Of a stretch of DNA of 64,000 nucleotides, positions 43,622 to 52,075 are shown piece by piece. Under the pieces are notes generated by a model. That model saw only the letters and a program-made list of their open reading frames with translations, made no database searches and was not told the DNA's origin. The stretch comes from JALYOC01 sp036675345 (GTDB taxonomy: Bacteria > Myxococcota > Myxococcia > Myxococcales > Myxococcaceae). Both the position numbers and the translations under genes were made by a program. Where the stretch lies: assembly GCA_036675345.1 (NCBI GenBank), contig JAKFFE010000036.1:62001-126000 (forward strand), in the 5' to 3' direction. The number at the start of each line of letters is the position of its first letter. Positions within the stretch are counted from its first letter, which is position 1.

Positions 43622-44611
43622 TTATGTTTGTGGGTTTTCGGGGGGCGCGGGCGCGATCACCCGCAGGGCGCGGGGGATCACCTCGAAGCGGGCGGGGGTG
43701 GTTCCGGCCATCTCCCCGTCCACATCCAGCTCCAGCGGCGGATCGGTCTCCACGCTCACCGTGCGGGCCATCAGGTGGGTGACCGCGTCATGGTGCACGT
43801 GCCGTCCGCGGCGGACCAGCATCCCGATCCGGCCCAGGGAGAGCAGATCCCGGATCCGCAGCCGCTCGTCCTCGCTGGAGGTCCCCTCGAAGGCGATCAC
43901 GTACACGTCCAGCAGCCGATCGTGCAGCGAGGCCTGGGGGGCGATCAGACTGCCGCCGCCATGGTAGCGCCCGTTGCCCACCACCACCTGGGCGCAGTCC
44001 AACTCCAGGGTGGTGTCCTCGGTCACCACCCGGGCCTTGAACGGCGAGAGCTTGAAGGCCTCGGAGGCCGCCGCGGTCGCATAGGCCAGCTTCCCCACCC
44101 GGCGCTTGAGGCCGGGGTTCACGTTCTTGGCGATGTCGCTGGTCACCCCCAGCGAGGCGGCGTTGAGGAAGTAGCGACCGTTGACCCGTCCCAGATCCAC
44201 CCGCCGGGTCGAACCCTGGGCCAGGATCTGGCAGGCAACGTCCAGGTCCGCGGGGATGTGCAGCGAGCGGGCAAAGTCGTTCCCGGTGCCGCAGGGGAGG
44301 ATCCCCAGGGCCACGTCGGTGCCGGCCAACACGTTGGCGGCGGCACTGAGCGAGCCGTCCCCTCCGCCGACGAGGATCCGCCGCACCCCGGCGCGCACCG
44401 CGCCCTCGATCAGCGCCTCCAGCCGGGCCGGGTCCTCCAGGGCCACCGCGTCGGTCAGCTCCAGGCCCAGCTCCCCCAGGCGGTCGCGGGCGTGCTCGAA
44501 CTGCGCTTCGCCCACCCGGGAGCGGGTGTTCACCACCAGCAGCGCCGGACCCTCCTCCACCGACGGGTCGCGGGAGGGGGGCGGCATCCAGGCGTCGGTC
44601 TCGGTCCTCAC
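43622..44611 (-). CDS. YegS/DAGK family lipid kinase
   Basis: A 329-residue diacylglycerol-kinase-like protein starting at GTG 44611 (ATG 44587 possible). The nucleotide-binding GGGDGSLSAAANVLAG and LGILPCGTGNDFARSL motifs are typical, followed by NAASLGVTSDI and VVVGNGRYHGGG. Members phosphorylate diacylglycerol, sphingosine-like or other lipid alcohols at the membrane. It lies 61 bp downstream of a small lipoprotein gene on the same strand. Confidence 0.93.
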   Translation of the reverse strand: MRTETDAWMPPPSRDPSVEEGPALLVVNTRSRVGEAQFEHARDRLGELGLELTDAVALEDPARLEALIEGAVRAGVRRILVGGGDGSLSAAANVLAGTDVALGILPCGTGNDFARSLHIPADLDVACQILAQGSTRRVDLGRVNGRYFLNAASLGVTSDIAKNVNPGLKRRVGKLAYATAAASEAFKLSPFKARVVTEDTTLELDCAQVVVGNGRYHGGGSLIAPQASLHDRLLDVYVIAFEGTSSEDERLRIRDLLSLGRIGMLVRRGRHVHHDAVTHLMARTVSVETDPPLELDVDGEMAGTTPARFEVIPRALRVIAPAPPENPQT

Positions 44612-44672
44612 CCGCCAAGAGTGGGGGTGGGAGGCGCGCTCTGCAGCCGGCAGCGGGGGAGGGCTCGCCTCC

Positions 44673-45047
44673 CTACCTGGTCGGCTCCCGGATGACCACG
44701 CCGGTGGCGGTGGCGGTCTTCACGCACAGCAAGATCGGGATCGGCAGCAGACAGTTGAGCAGCGCGTGGATGCCCTCGGTGGGGGTCTGATGGGCGGTCT
44801 TCACCTCCACCCGGTGGCCGCCCATCGCCTTGGCGTTGGCCACCAGCCCCTTGTTGATCACCGTGTCCAGGTCCGCCTGGACCAGCGGGATCAGGTGCAG
44901 GAACAGGGACAGCCCCACCGCGTCCGCCTGGATCACCGCGATCGGCTCGCCGGAGCCCACCACTTCGGTCCGGATCACCGAGGCGGTGGAGATGCTCAGA
45001 CACCCGGAGAGCGAGACCGCCAACGCCAGCGCCAACACCTTCTTCAT
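44673..45047 (-). CDS. Hypothetical small lipoprotein
   Basis: A 124-residue protein from ATG 45047, preceded by GGAGGAG. Signal peptide and lipobox are clear (MKKVLALALAVSLSGC, lipidated Cys16). A hydrophobic stretch near the C-terminus (LLNCLLPIPILLCV) could insert in or lie on a membrane. No family recognised. Confidence 0.72.
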   Translation of the reverse strand: MKKVLALALAVSLSGCLSISTASVIRTEVVGSGEPIAVIQADAVGLSLFLHLIPLVQADLDTVINKGLVANAKAMGGHRVEVKTAHQTPTEGIHALLNCLLPIPILLCVKTATATGVVIREPTR

Positions 45048-45178
45048 GAACTCCTCCACGGCGCGGGTCGTAACACCCGCCCCCCGGCTGTCAAAGGGAG
45101 CAGCGGGCCGTCCGTCCGCCACCGACCAGCGCGCTCAATTGCAATGGGGCCTGCCGGTTGGTAGCTCAAGGCACTTCC

Positions 45179-46174
45179 ATGGCCACCGCGCTCTTCCGCC
45201 CCGGGGACCGCCCTTGGCTGCACCTGGGACTCCTCGGGCTCACCGCGGTCACCACCGTGCTGGGTTACATCTTCTCCATCTACGGATGGTGGTTCACCGG
45301 CGCCGGTCCCTTCCCGCCGGAGCTGCTGATCAACGCCTTGAAGTTCAGCGCGGCGATCCTGGCCATCCTCGGCACCCACGAGATGGGCCACTACCTGGCG
45401 GCGCGCTGGCACGGGGTGGACACCTCGCTGCCGTACTTCATCCCGATGCCACCGGTGATCTCCATCGGCACCCTGGGCGCGGTGATCCGGATCCGGGGGC
45501 CGATCCCCAGCCTCAAGGCGTTGGTGGACATCGGCGCTTCCGGGCCGCTGGCCGGGCTGGTGGTGGCAGTGGGGGTGATGGTGCTGGGGCTGCGAGAGGC
45601 CACGGTGGTGGAGGCGGTCCCGCTGGACTCCCGGTTCCCCGGCAGCGCCTCGCTGTGGGCCCTGCTGGGGGAGCTGTACCGGTACCTGATGGCGCAGCTG
45701 GCGGAGACCCCCTCGGGGCCCGACGCGGCGCTGGGCGCCTACGGCACCGTCTACAACGAGGGGTTGCTGCTGCGCGGGATGGCCCGGTGGGTGGTGGGGC
45801 TGCATCCCGGGCAGGATCTGCTGGCCGGCCCGCTGTGGATCGCCGGCTGGTTCGGGCTGCTGGTCACCACCCTCAACCTGTTCCCGATCGGTCAGCTGGA
45901 TGGAGGGCACGTGGTCTACGCCCTGTTCGGAAGGTGGGCGGTGTGGATCGGGCGGCTCACCGCCGGGGGACTGCTGGCGCTGACCCTGTTCTGGAGCGCC
46001 GGCTGGCTGATCTGGCTGCTGGTGACCGTGAAGTTCATCGGCTTCCAGCATCCGCCGGTCACCGATCCGGCCCAACCGCTGCCCACCAGTCGCAAGGTGA
46101 TCGCGGTGCTGTGCCTGATAGCGTTCGTGCTCTGCGTGGTTCCGATCCCCTTCTCCGTGCAGCGACTCTCGTGA
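45179..46174 (+). CDS. M50 family site-2-protease-like membrane metallopeptidase
   Basis: A 331-residue multi-pass membrane protein. The zinc-binding HEMGHYLAAR lies in the second or third membrane segment, and the third ligand is supplied by LNLFPIGQLDGGHV (family NxxPxxxLDGG) near residue 235. The surrounding GTLGAVIRIRGPIPSLKALV and GPLAGL segments match bacterial M50 proteases without PDZ domains (similar to plant EGY). It cleaves membrane proteins within the bilayer, often anti-sigma factors. It overlaps the downstream zinc-ribbon gene by 4 nt. Confidence 0.92.
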   Translation: MATALFRPGDRPWLHLGLLGLTAVTTVLGYIFSIYGWWFTGAGPFPPELLINALKFSAAILAILGTHEMGHYLAARWHGVDTSLPYFIPMPPVISIGTLGAVIRIRGPIPSLKALVDIGASGPLAGLVVAVGVMVLGLREATVVEAVPLDSRFPGSASLWALLGELYRYLMAQLAETPSGPDAALGAYGTVYNEGLLLRGMARWVVGLHPGQDLLAGPLWIAGWFGLLVTTLNLFPIGQLDGGHVVYALFGRWAVWIGRLTAGGLLALTLFWSAGWLIWLLVTVKFIGFQHPPVTDPAQPLPTSRKVIAVLCLIAFVLCVVPIPFSVQRLS

Positions 46175-47064
46175 AATTCCTCTGTCCCGCCTGCGACCGC
46201 CTCGCGGAGATCGCCTCCCACCGACTGGACCAGGGAACGCTGGTGCTCCGCTGTGCCCGCTGCGACGCGGAGAGCCGGGAGGAGGCCGGGCCCGCGTCGC
46301 CCGGTCCCCGAAGCCCGATGCCTGCTCCGTTCGCGCAGGAGCCGGGGTCGCGTTCCTTCTCCGACCCGGCCTCGGTTCCCGTGTCGCGATCCTTCCCCGA
46401 CCCGGCCTCGGTTCCGGCGTCGCGATCCTTCTCCGACCCGGCCTCGGCTCCGGCGTCGCGCTCCTTCCCCGACCCGGCTTCGGCAGCCCCGTCCGGCGCG
46501 AGCGCTTCTCCCACCGGAGCCGAGTCCCCCGGCCAGGTGGTGTTTCTGCGCGCCCTCTCTCCCTCCACCGCCTATCCCGGCTCCCGGGAGGATCCGCTGG
46601 CGGTGCCCGAAGGCTACTGCCCCAAGTGCATCTCGCCGCGACGGACGGGCGGTCCGTCCTGCGCCTCCTGTGGGCTGAGCTTCGCCGCCTTCAACCCGGA
46701 GGAGCACGTTCCGCCGGCGCCGCTGCTGGAATCCTGGAAGGTGCTGGCCCAGTCCTGGGAGGACAACGACGCCCACGACCGCTTCCTCCAGCGGGCCGCC
46801 GCGCAGGGGACGCTGGCCGCCGCCGGCCGGCTGTACCGGATCCAGCTGGCCTACAACCGCGACGATCCCTACGCCGCCCGGGGCCGCGATGAGGTGGTGA
46901 AGCTGGCCGCCGCCGCCAGCGCCCTGAACCTGGCGGCCGCGGAGCGCCAGACCTCCGGCCTCTCCAAGCGCACCCAGTACGCGCTGCTGGGCGTGCTGGG
47001 GTTGTTCTTGCTGGTGATGCTGGGCCTGCTGATCCGCTCGCTGACCTCGATGGGGGCGGGCTGA
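46171..47064 (+). CDS. Zinc-ribbon membrane protein with repeat linker
   Basis: A 297-residue protein from GTG 46171, overlapping the protease stop (GTGA). An N-terminal zinc ribbon (FLCPACDR then LRCARCDAES) is followed by a linker of four 12-residue repeats (SRSFSDPASVP-type). A second Cys pair set follows (YCPKCISP, CASCGLSF), then a helical region and one membrane helix near the C-terminus (about 270-290). Between the protease and a helicase it is translationally coupled to both. It may be a substrate or regulator of the M50 protease; that is inference. Confidence 0.78.
   Translation: MKFLCPACDRLAEIASHRLDQGTLVLRCARCDAESREEAGPASPGPRSPMPAPFAQEPGSRSFSDPASVPVSRSFPDPASVPASRSFSDPASAPASRSFPDPASAAPSGASASPTGAESPGQVVFLRALSPSTAYPGSREDPLAVPEGYCPKCISPRRTGGPSCASCGLSFAAFNPEEHVPPAPLLESWKVLAQSWEDNDAHDRFLQRAAAQGTLAAAGRLYRIQLAYNRDDPYAARGRDEVVKLAAAASALNLAAAERQTSGLSKRTQYALLGVLGLFLLVMLGLLIRSLTSMGAG
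46348..46491 (+). repeat. Four 36-bp tandem repeats inside the zinc-ribbon gene
   Basis: Four in-frame copies of a 36-bp unit start at 46348, 46384, 46420 and 46456. Each encodes a variant of SRSFSDPASVPV. They form the linker between two zinc-ribbon segments and probably vary in number between strains. Confidence 0.8.
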
Positions 47065-49013
47065 TGCACCTGACCGTGGAGGGGCTGCTGGGCCCCGGCG
47101 GGGCGTTGGCCAACGCCTTCGAACGCTACGAGCACCGCCCCGAGCAGCTGCGGATGGCGCGGGAGATCGAGCGCACCCTGGGCAGCCGCGGCTACCTGCT
47201 GGCGGAGGCGGGGACCGGCACCGGCAAGACCCTGGCCTATCTGGTCCCGGCGATCCTCTCCGGGCGCAAGGTGATCATCTCCACCGCCACCAAGACCCTG
47301 CAGGAGCAGATCTTCTTCAAGGACATCCCGCTGCTCAAGGAGCGGGTGGGGATGGAGTTCGAGGCCGCCTACCTCAAGGGGCGCAGCAACTACCTGTGCC
47401 TCCACCGCTTCGAGGCCTTCGATCGCAACCCGCTGTTCCCCAACCGGGAGGAGGCCGAGCTGTGGCCTTCGGTGCGCGACTGGGCGCTGCGGACCCAGAC
47501 CGGGGACCGGGCGGAGCTGGATCTGCCCGACGCCTACTCCGCCTGGCCGGCGCTGAGCACCACCTCCGAGAGCTGCCTGGGCTCCAAGTGCCCGCTGTAC
47601 GATCCCTGCCACGTCACCCAGACCCGCCGCCGCGCCGAAGGGGCGGATGTGCTGGTGGTCAACCACCACCTGTTCTTCGCCGACCTGGCGCTGCGCACCC
47701 TGGGCGCGGGGGTGGAGGGGATCCTCCCCCGCTATGACGCGGTGATCTTCGACGAGGCGCACGCGGTGGAGGACGCCGCCACCTCCTACTTCGGCTCGCA
47801 GGTCTCCAACTACCGGGTGGAGGACCTGGTCACCGACACCCAGAAGGCGCTGACCACCCAGGACAACCGCGCCGGGATGCTCTCCGCCCTGGCCCTGAAG
47901 GTGAAGGGCACCGCGGACGCGTTCTTCCGCGAGCTGCCCGCGGCGCTGCGGCTCTCCTACTCCGAGAACTCGATCCGGCTCACCGGGCAGTCCTTCGGCC
48001 GGCTGCAGCTGGTGGCGGACGGGGTGGTGGACTCGCTCAAGGCCCTGGGGGCGATGGCGCAGGATCAGGAGGAGCCGGAGGTGCGGGCCATTGCCCGGCG
48101 CACCCTGGAGGTGGCCAACGACCTGGACTTCATCCGGACGGCCGACTCGCGGGACCACGTGTTCTGGGCCGAGGCCCGGGGGAGGGGAGTGTTCCTGCGC
48201 GCCGCCCCCATCGACGTGGCCAAGGAGCTGCAAAAACGGCTGTACCGCACCGTGGACACCGCGGTGTTCACCTCCGCCACCCTGACCGCGGACCGCAGCT
48301 TCGACTTCTTCTCCGGCCGGATGGGCCTTCAAGGAGAAGGAGCCGAGGAGCTGGGTCCGGTGCGCACGGTCGCGGTGGCCTCCCCCTTCGACTTTCCCCG
48401 CCAGTCCGCCCTCTACCTGCCGCAGTCGCTGCCCGAACCCAACGCCCCCGGGTTCGTGGAGGCGGTGGCCGAGGAGATCGTGGCCCTGGCCAAGATCACC
48501 GATGGCCGGGCGTTTGCCCTCTTCACCAGCCTGCGCAACATGGAGCAGGCCTACCACCTGTGTAAGAACCGGCTCCCCTACCGGGTGCTGCTGCAGGGAG
48601 AACGTCCCAAGACCGCGCTGCTGGATGCGTTCCGGGCCGAGCCCTCGGTGCTGTTCGCCGCCCACTCCTTCTGGGAGGGGGTGGATGTCCCCGGCAGCGC
48701 GCTGTCGCTGGTGATCATCGACAAGCTGCCCTTCGCCTCTCCGGGGGATCCGCTGGTGGCGGCGCGGATCGATCAGCTGCGCGAGCGGGGGATCGAACCG
48801 TTCGGGGCCTACCAGCTGCCCGAGGCGGCCATCGCCCTGCGCCAGGGGTTCGGCCGGCTGATCCGCACCGCGGACGATCGCGGGATCGTGGCCATCCTCG
48901 ACCGGCGGATTCGCACCAAGGCGTACGGGCGCGCCTTCGTCCGCAGCCTCCCGCCCGCCAAGCCGTTCGCCGAGCGGGACGCGCTGGAGCAGTGGTACCT
49001 GCGGCCGCAGTAG
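47064..49013 (+). CDS. DinG/XPD-type ATP-dependent DNA helicase
   Basis: A 649-residue superfamily 2 helicase whose ATG shares one base with the preceding stop (TGATG). Walker A is AEAGTGTGKTLAYL (Lys55). The iron-sulfur cluster cysteines are in RSNYLCLHRF and SCLGSKCPLYDPCH. The DEAH box is in VIFDEAHAVEDA. C-terminal motifs include FFAAHSFWEGVD-like (LFAAHSFWEGVDVPG) and ALRQGFGRLIRT. DinG/YoaA helicases unwind R-loops, G4 DNA and forks with 5'-3' polarity. Confidence 0.94.
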   Translation: MHLTVEGLLGPGGALANAFERYEHRPEQLRMAREIERTLGSRGYLLAEAGTGTGKTLAYLVPAILSGRKVIISTATKTLQEQIFFKDIPLLKERVGMEFEAAYLKGRSNYLCLHRFEAFDRNPLFPNREEAELWPSVRDWALRTQTGDRAELDLPDAYSAWPALSTTSESCLGSKCPLYDPCHVTQTRRRAEGADVLVVNHHLFFADLALRTLGAGVEGILPRYDAVIFDEAHAVEDAATSYFGSQVSNYRVEDLVTDTQKALTTQDNRAGMLSALALKVKGTADAFFRELPAALRLSYSENSIRLTGQSFGRLQLVADGVVDSLKALGAMAQDQEEPEVRAIARRTLEVANDLDFIRTADSRDHVFWAEARGRGVFLRAAPIDVAKELQKRLYRTVDTAVFTSATLTADRSFDFFSGRMGLQGEGAEELGPVRTVAVASPFDFPRQSALYLPQSLPEPNAPGFVEAVAEEIVALAKITDGRAFALFTSLRNMEQAYHLCKNRLPYRVLLQGERPKTALLDAFRAEPSVLFAAHSFWEGVDVPGSALSLVIIDKLPFASPGDPLVAARIDQLRERGIEPFGAYQLPEAAIALRQGFGRLIRTADDRGIVAILDRRIRTKAYGRAFVRSLPPAKPFAERDALEQWYLRPQ

Positions 49014-49020
49014 CGCTTGG

Positions 49021-49055
49021 CTGAAAAACAAAGGGCCCGGCGGTCTGCCGAGCCC
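49021..49055 (-). terminator. Intrinsic terminator of the GNAT gene
   Basis: A 9-bp stem with one mismatch (49033-49041 and 49047-49055) and a GGTCT loop is followed on the minus strand by TTTGTTTTT. It lies 50 bp after the GNAT stop, in the convergent gap with the helicase. Confidence 0.75.
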
Positions 49056-49104
49056 TCCACGCAGCGGGTGCGAGACCAGCCCGCGCCCGCATCCTGTCTG
49101 ACCT

Positions 49105-49644
49105 CTACAGCTCCCGGGACATCAGGAGCCGAAGCTTGCCCGACTTCTTGGAGACCACGGTGGCCACCGTGGTGAAGCCTTCCTTGCGGTAGAAGCTGAC
49201 CGCGGGCGCGTTGGCCGGGTCCACCCGCAGGGCCAGCGTCTTGCGGTACATGTCGCGGGCGGTCTGCAGCGCGTGGTTGAGCAACATCGCTCCCACACCC
49301 TTCCGCTGGAGATCGTTCTTCACCACGATGTTCCGCATGTACGCCGCGCCGGGCACCGGACCGTCACGCTCCACGGTCACGTAGCCGACCACGTTGTTCT
49401 GTACCCGGGCCACCGAGATGAAGGGACGCAACTTGGTGAGGGCCTCCAGACTCTGGTCATAGGTCTCACTGCGACCCTTCCAGGGCTCGGACTCCGAACG
49501 GAGCTTCGCGACCACCGGAAGGTCCGCATCGCCCGCCTGTGCAAACTTCACGGCCGAGTTCAGGTCCTGACCGGCGACTGCATTGGCCAGGTCCATCACC
49601 GGCAAGGGGTTCTTCGTCACGGGCTGATCCGCCTTCATCGTCAT
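49105..49644 (-). CDS. GNAT family N-acetyltransferase
   Basis: A 179-residue protein. A roughly 40-residue N-terminal lead precedes a GNAT fold: VQNNVVGYVTVERDG (central strand), MRNIVVKNDLQRKGVGAMLL (acetyl-CoA binding with QRKGVG), and NAPAVSFYRKEGFTTV. The start is ATG 49644 with GGAGG upstream. It is a single gene, divergent from the MglA-like GTPase operon, with a terminator downstream. Substrate unknown. Confidence 0.9.
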   Translation of the reverse strand: MTMKADQPVTKNPLPVMDLANAVAGQDLNSAVKFAQAGDADLPVVAKLRSESEPWKGRSETYDQSLEALTKLRPFISVARVQNNVVGYVTVERDGPVPGAAYMRNIVVKNDLQRKGVGAMLLNHALQTARDMYRKTLALRVDPANAPAVSFYRKEGFTTVATVVSKKSGKLRLLMSREL

Positions 49645-49825
49645 GCCTGGGCAACCTCCGTCCGCCCTCTGAGGGCTCGATCCTAACCTCTACCGCCCCA
49701 ACGTTCCATGCCGAGAAAAGCTCGCACCATGTGCGCGCTTCCCGGCTCCACCGTACACCTTGCAAGCGGCCGGCCGATTCGACCGGTTGCTGTCGGCCGT
49801 GCTTTCGAAGATCTGCGCTGTCTTC

Positions 49826-49831
49826 TATAAA
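49826..49831 (+). promoter_or_regulatory. Possible -10 element for the GTPase operon
   Basis: TATAAA in a locally AT-richer stretch, 23 bp before the GTPase start, with TTTCGA 17 bp upstream as a poor -35. It is the best promoter-like match in the divergent gap but only weakly supported. Confidence 0.25.
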
Positions 49832-49853
49832 CAGGGTCGAGGCCGCCCTTACC

Positions 49854-50570
49854 TTGCAACTGAACCATGCGCAGCGCGAGCTGACGGTCAAGATCGTCTA
49901 TTACGGCCCCGGGCTCTCCGGGAAGACCACCAATCTCCAGAAGATCCACGAGAGGACCAGCGACGAGGTCCGTGGACGGCTGCTGACGGTGGAGACCCAC
50001 GACGATCGCACCCTGTTCTTCGACCTGCTGCCGGTGTTCTTCCACACCGCCAATGGCTTCAAGGTGAAGGTGAAGCTGTTCACCGTCCCCGGCCAGGTCC
50101 TGCACAACGCCACCCGCCGGATCGTCCTCCAGAATGCGGATGGGGTGGCGTTCATCGCCGATTCCCGACGCTCGGCGGGTCCGGACAACAACGCCTACTG
50201 GCGGAATCTGATGGAGAACATGCGGGAGAACGGCCTGAGTCCGGCCGAGGTCCCGGTGGTGATCCAGTACAACAAGCAGGATCTGCCGGACGCCAAGACC
50301 GACGCGGAGATCCAGGAGACGGCCAAGCGGGGCAAGGAGCCGGTGCTGGGCGCGGTGGCCATCCGGGGGGTGGGAGTGCTGGAGACCCTGCACGCGGTGC
50401 TCCGGGAGGCCTACCGGGCAATGGAGCGCCGGGCCCACCTGGAGAAGAACATCGGCCTCAGCGAGAAGGAGTTCCTGGGGCAGATCTTCCGCAACGTGGA
50501 TCTGAAGGGCACCGCGCTGGCGGAGGAGTTCGGGGCCAAGGTCCCGCCCGCCGCGGGGAGCGTGGGATGA
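49854..50570 (+). CDS. MglA-family small Ras-like GTPase
   Basis: A 238-residue GTPase; TTG 49854 is the closest start to the conserved region, and the longer open frame upstream lies opposite the GNAT gene and is not credible. P-loop: YYGPGLSGKTTN. Switch region: RTLFFDLLPVFF. The MglA-specific TVPGQ replaces DxxGQ, and the NKQD base-specificity motif follows. MglA proteins set cell polarity and motility with the GAP MglB; no mglB is adjacent. About 40 extra C-terminal residues (EKEFLGQIFRN) distinguish it from MglA. Linkage to Dif-like genes suggests a SofG-type paralogue; I recall such a linkage in Myxococcus but cannot verify it here. It overlaps the next gene by 4 nt. Confidence 0.88.
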   Translation: MQLNHAQRELTVKIVYYGPGLSGKTTNLQKIHERTSDEVRGRLLTVETHDDRTLFFDLLPVFFHTANGFKVKVKLFTVPGQVLHNATRRIVLQNADGVAFIADSRRSAGPDNNAYWRNLMENMRENGLSPAEVPVVIQYNKQDLPDAKTDAEIQETAKRGKEPVLGAVAIRGVGVLETLHAVLREAYRAMERRAHLEKNIGLSEKEFLGQIFRNVDLKGTALAEEFGAKVPPAAGSVG

Positions 50571-52075
50571 AGCCGGTCTCCTCCCACGAGGTGTCGGAGA
50601 CCGCTCCCCGGCGGGAGTCGGTGCTCCAGCGCAAGCTGACCCTCTCGGAGATGCTGGACATCCCCAGCTTCACCGAGGTGGTGAAGGGCTTCGTCGAACT
50701 CTACAAGGTGGGGATCAAGGTCTTCGAGGACCGGGGCGCCAAGGTCGTGGACGTCAAGGTGGGCAACGGGGACTTCTGCGGCTACGTGTTCTCGTTCGCC
50801 GAGGGCCGCTCGCGCTGCACCAGCACCGTGGCCCGGGTGAAGGACGGACCGATTGACGAGACCCGGGGCAGCCGGCTGCCGCAGCTGGCGGACTTCGCTC
50901 CCCCCGCCGGGATGCGCACCATCCAGTGCTTCACCGGCCTGCGCTACATGGTGATGCCGGTGCTATGGGAAGGGGACCGGCTGGGGCGGATCATCTTCGG
51001 GCCGTTTACCCCCGAGGAGCTGAGCGAGTTCCCGCCCACCCTCACCGAGCTCTCCTCCCAGGGGCTGGACCTGGCCACCGCCCAGACCCACCTGGCGAAG
51101 ATCCGCCGCGGTCCGGAGACCACCATCGCCAAGGTGATGGTGCACTTCGCCCAGCTGCTGGAGACGATGGTCGCCGCCGGGCAGAAGATGTACCTGACCT
51201 CGCAGCTGCACATCGAGGCCACCCTGGAGACCAACCGGGACCTGGAGAACCACAACCGCCGCCTGGCGGAGATGAACGCCAAGCTCAAGGAGCTGGACCG
51301 CCTCAAGTCCAGCTTCCTGGCCACCGTCAGCCACGAGCTGCGCACCCCGCTGACCTCGATCATCGGCTATTCGGAGATGCTGGCCGAGGGCCTGGCCGGG
51401 CCGATGAACGACGAGCAGGGCGACTATGTCCGCACGATCATGGACAAGGGCGAGACCCTGCTGAAGCTGATCACCTCCATCCTGGACATCAGCCAGATCG
51501 AGGCCGGCAAGGTGCGGCTGAACTTCGAGCCGGTGGACGTGAACGAGATCGTCCGCTCCTCGGTGACCAGCGTGAAGCCGCAGGCGGGGAAGAAGGGGGT
51601 GCAGATCGAAGAGCGCCTCCCCCAGGCCGGCGAGGTCCGGATCACCGCCGACCGGGAGAAGCTCAAGCAGGTGGTGGTGAACCTGCTGGCCAACGCGGTG
51701 AAGTTCACCCCCAAGGGAGGCACCGTCTCGGTCTACGTCTCCGGGGTGGGCGTGCAGCCCGAGCTCTCCGGCGAGGGCTACCGGATCGTGGTCGAGGACA
51801 CCGGGGTGGGCATCCCCCAGGACCAGTTCGACCGGATCTTCGAGAGCTTCTACCAGGTGGACAACAGCTCCACCCGCGAGTTCGGCGGCGCCGGGATCGG
51901 CCTGGCGATCGTGAAGAGCTTCGTCAACGGCCACGGCGGGCAGGTGCGGGTGACCTCGGAGATCGGCAAGGGGTCGCGCTTCGTGGCGGTGCTGCCGCTG
52001 GTGCCCCCCTCGCCGAAGTTCAACCAGGTCTCCCCCCCGGCGATGCTGGCCGCGGTGGAGATGGACCGGTTCTGA
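50567..52075 (+). CDS. PocR-type sensor histidine kinase
   Basis: A 502-residue soluble kinase. Residues about 25-210 resemble a PocR sensory domain, with a pattern of cysteines (GDFCGYVF, SRCTST, IQCFTGL) and RLGRIIFGPFTPEE. A coiled coil (about 215-245, NRRLAEMNAKLKELDRLKSS) leads into HisKA with phospho-His in ATVSHELRTPLTSI and HATPase (NLLANAVKFTPKGG, DTGVGIPQDQ, GAGIGLAIVKSF). There are no membrane segments. It is coupled to the MglA-like GTPase upstream (ATGA) and to ThiL downstream. The PocR call is moderate; the kinase core is certain. Confidence 0.88.
   Translation: MKPVSSHEVSETAPRRESVLQRKLTLSEMLDIPSFTEVVKGFVELYKVGIKVFEDRGAKVVDVKVGNGDFCGYVFSFAEGRSRCTSTVARVKDGPIDETRGSRLPQLADFAPPAGMRTIQCFTGLRYMVMPVLWEGDRLGRIIFGPFTPEELSEFPPTLTELSSQGLDLATAQTHLAKIRRGPETTIAKVMVHFAQLLETMVAAGQKMYLTSQLHIEATLETNRDLENHNRRLAEMNAKLKELDRLKSSFLATVSHELRTPLTSIIGYSEMLAEGLAGPMNDEQGDYVRTIMDKGETLLKLITSILDISQIEAGKVRLNFEPVDVNEIVRSSVTSVKPQAGKKGVQIEERLPQAGEVRITADREKLKQVVVNLLANAVKFTPKGGTVSVYVSGVGVQPELSGEGYRIVVEDTGVGIPQDQFDRIFESFYQVDNSSTREFGGAGIGLAIVKSFVNGHGGQVRVTSEIGKGSRFVAVLPLVPPSPKFNQVSPPAMLAAVEMDRF

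Noticed and set aside
44629..44673. Terminator between the small lipoprotein and lipid kinase genes
   Set aside because: The inverted repeat GGGAGGCG/CGCCTCCC has a 29-nt loop and no T-run, so it is too weak to annotate.
49539..49853. N-terminal extension of the MglA-like GTPase
   Set aside because: The extra 105 codons overlap the divergent GNAT gene and are Pro/Ser/Arg-rich without family resemblance. The conserved GTPase begins after TTG 49854.
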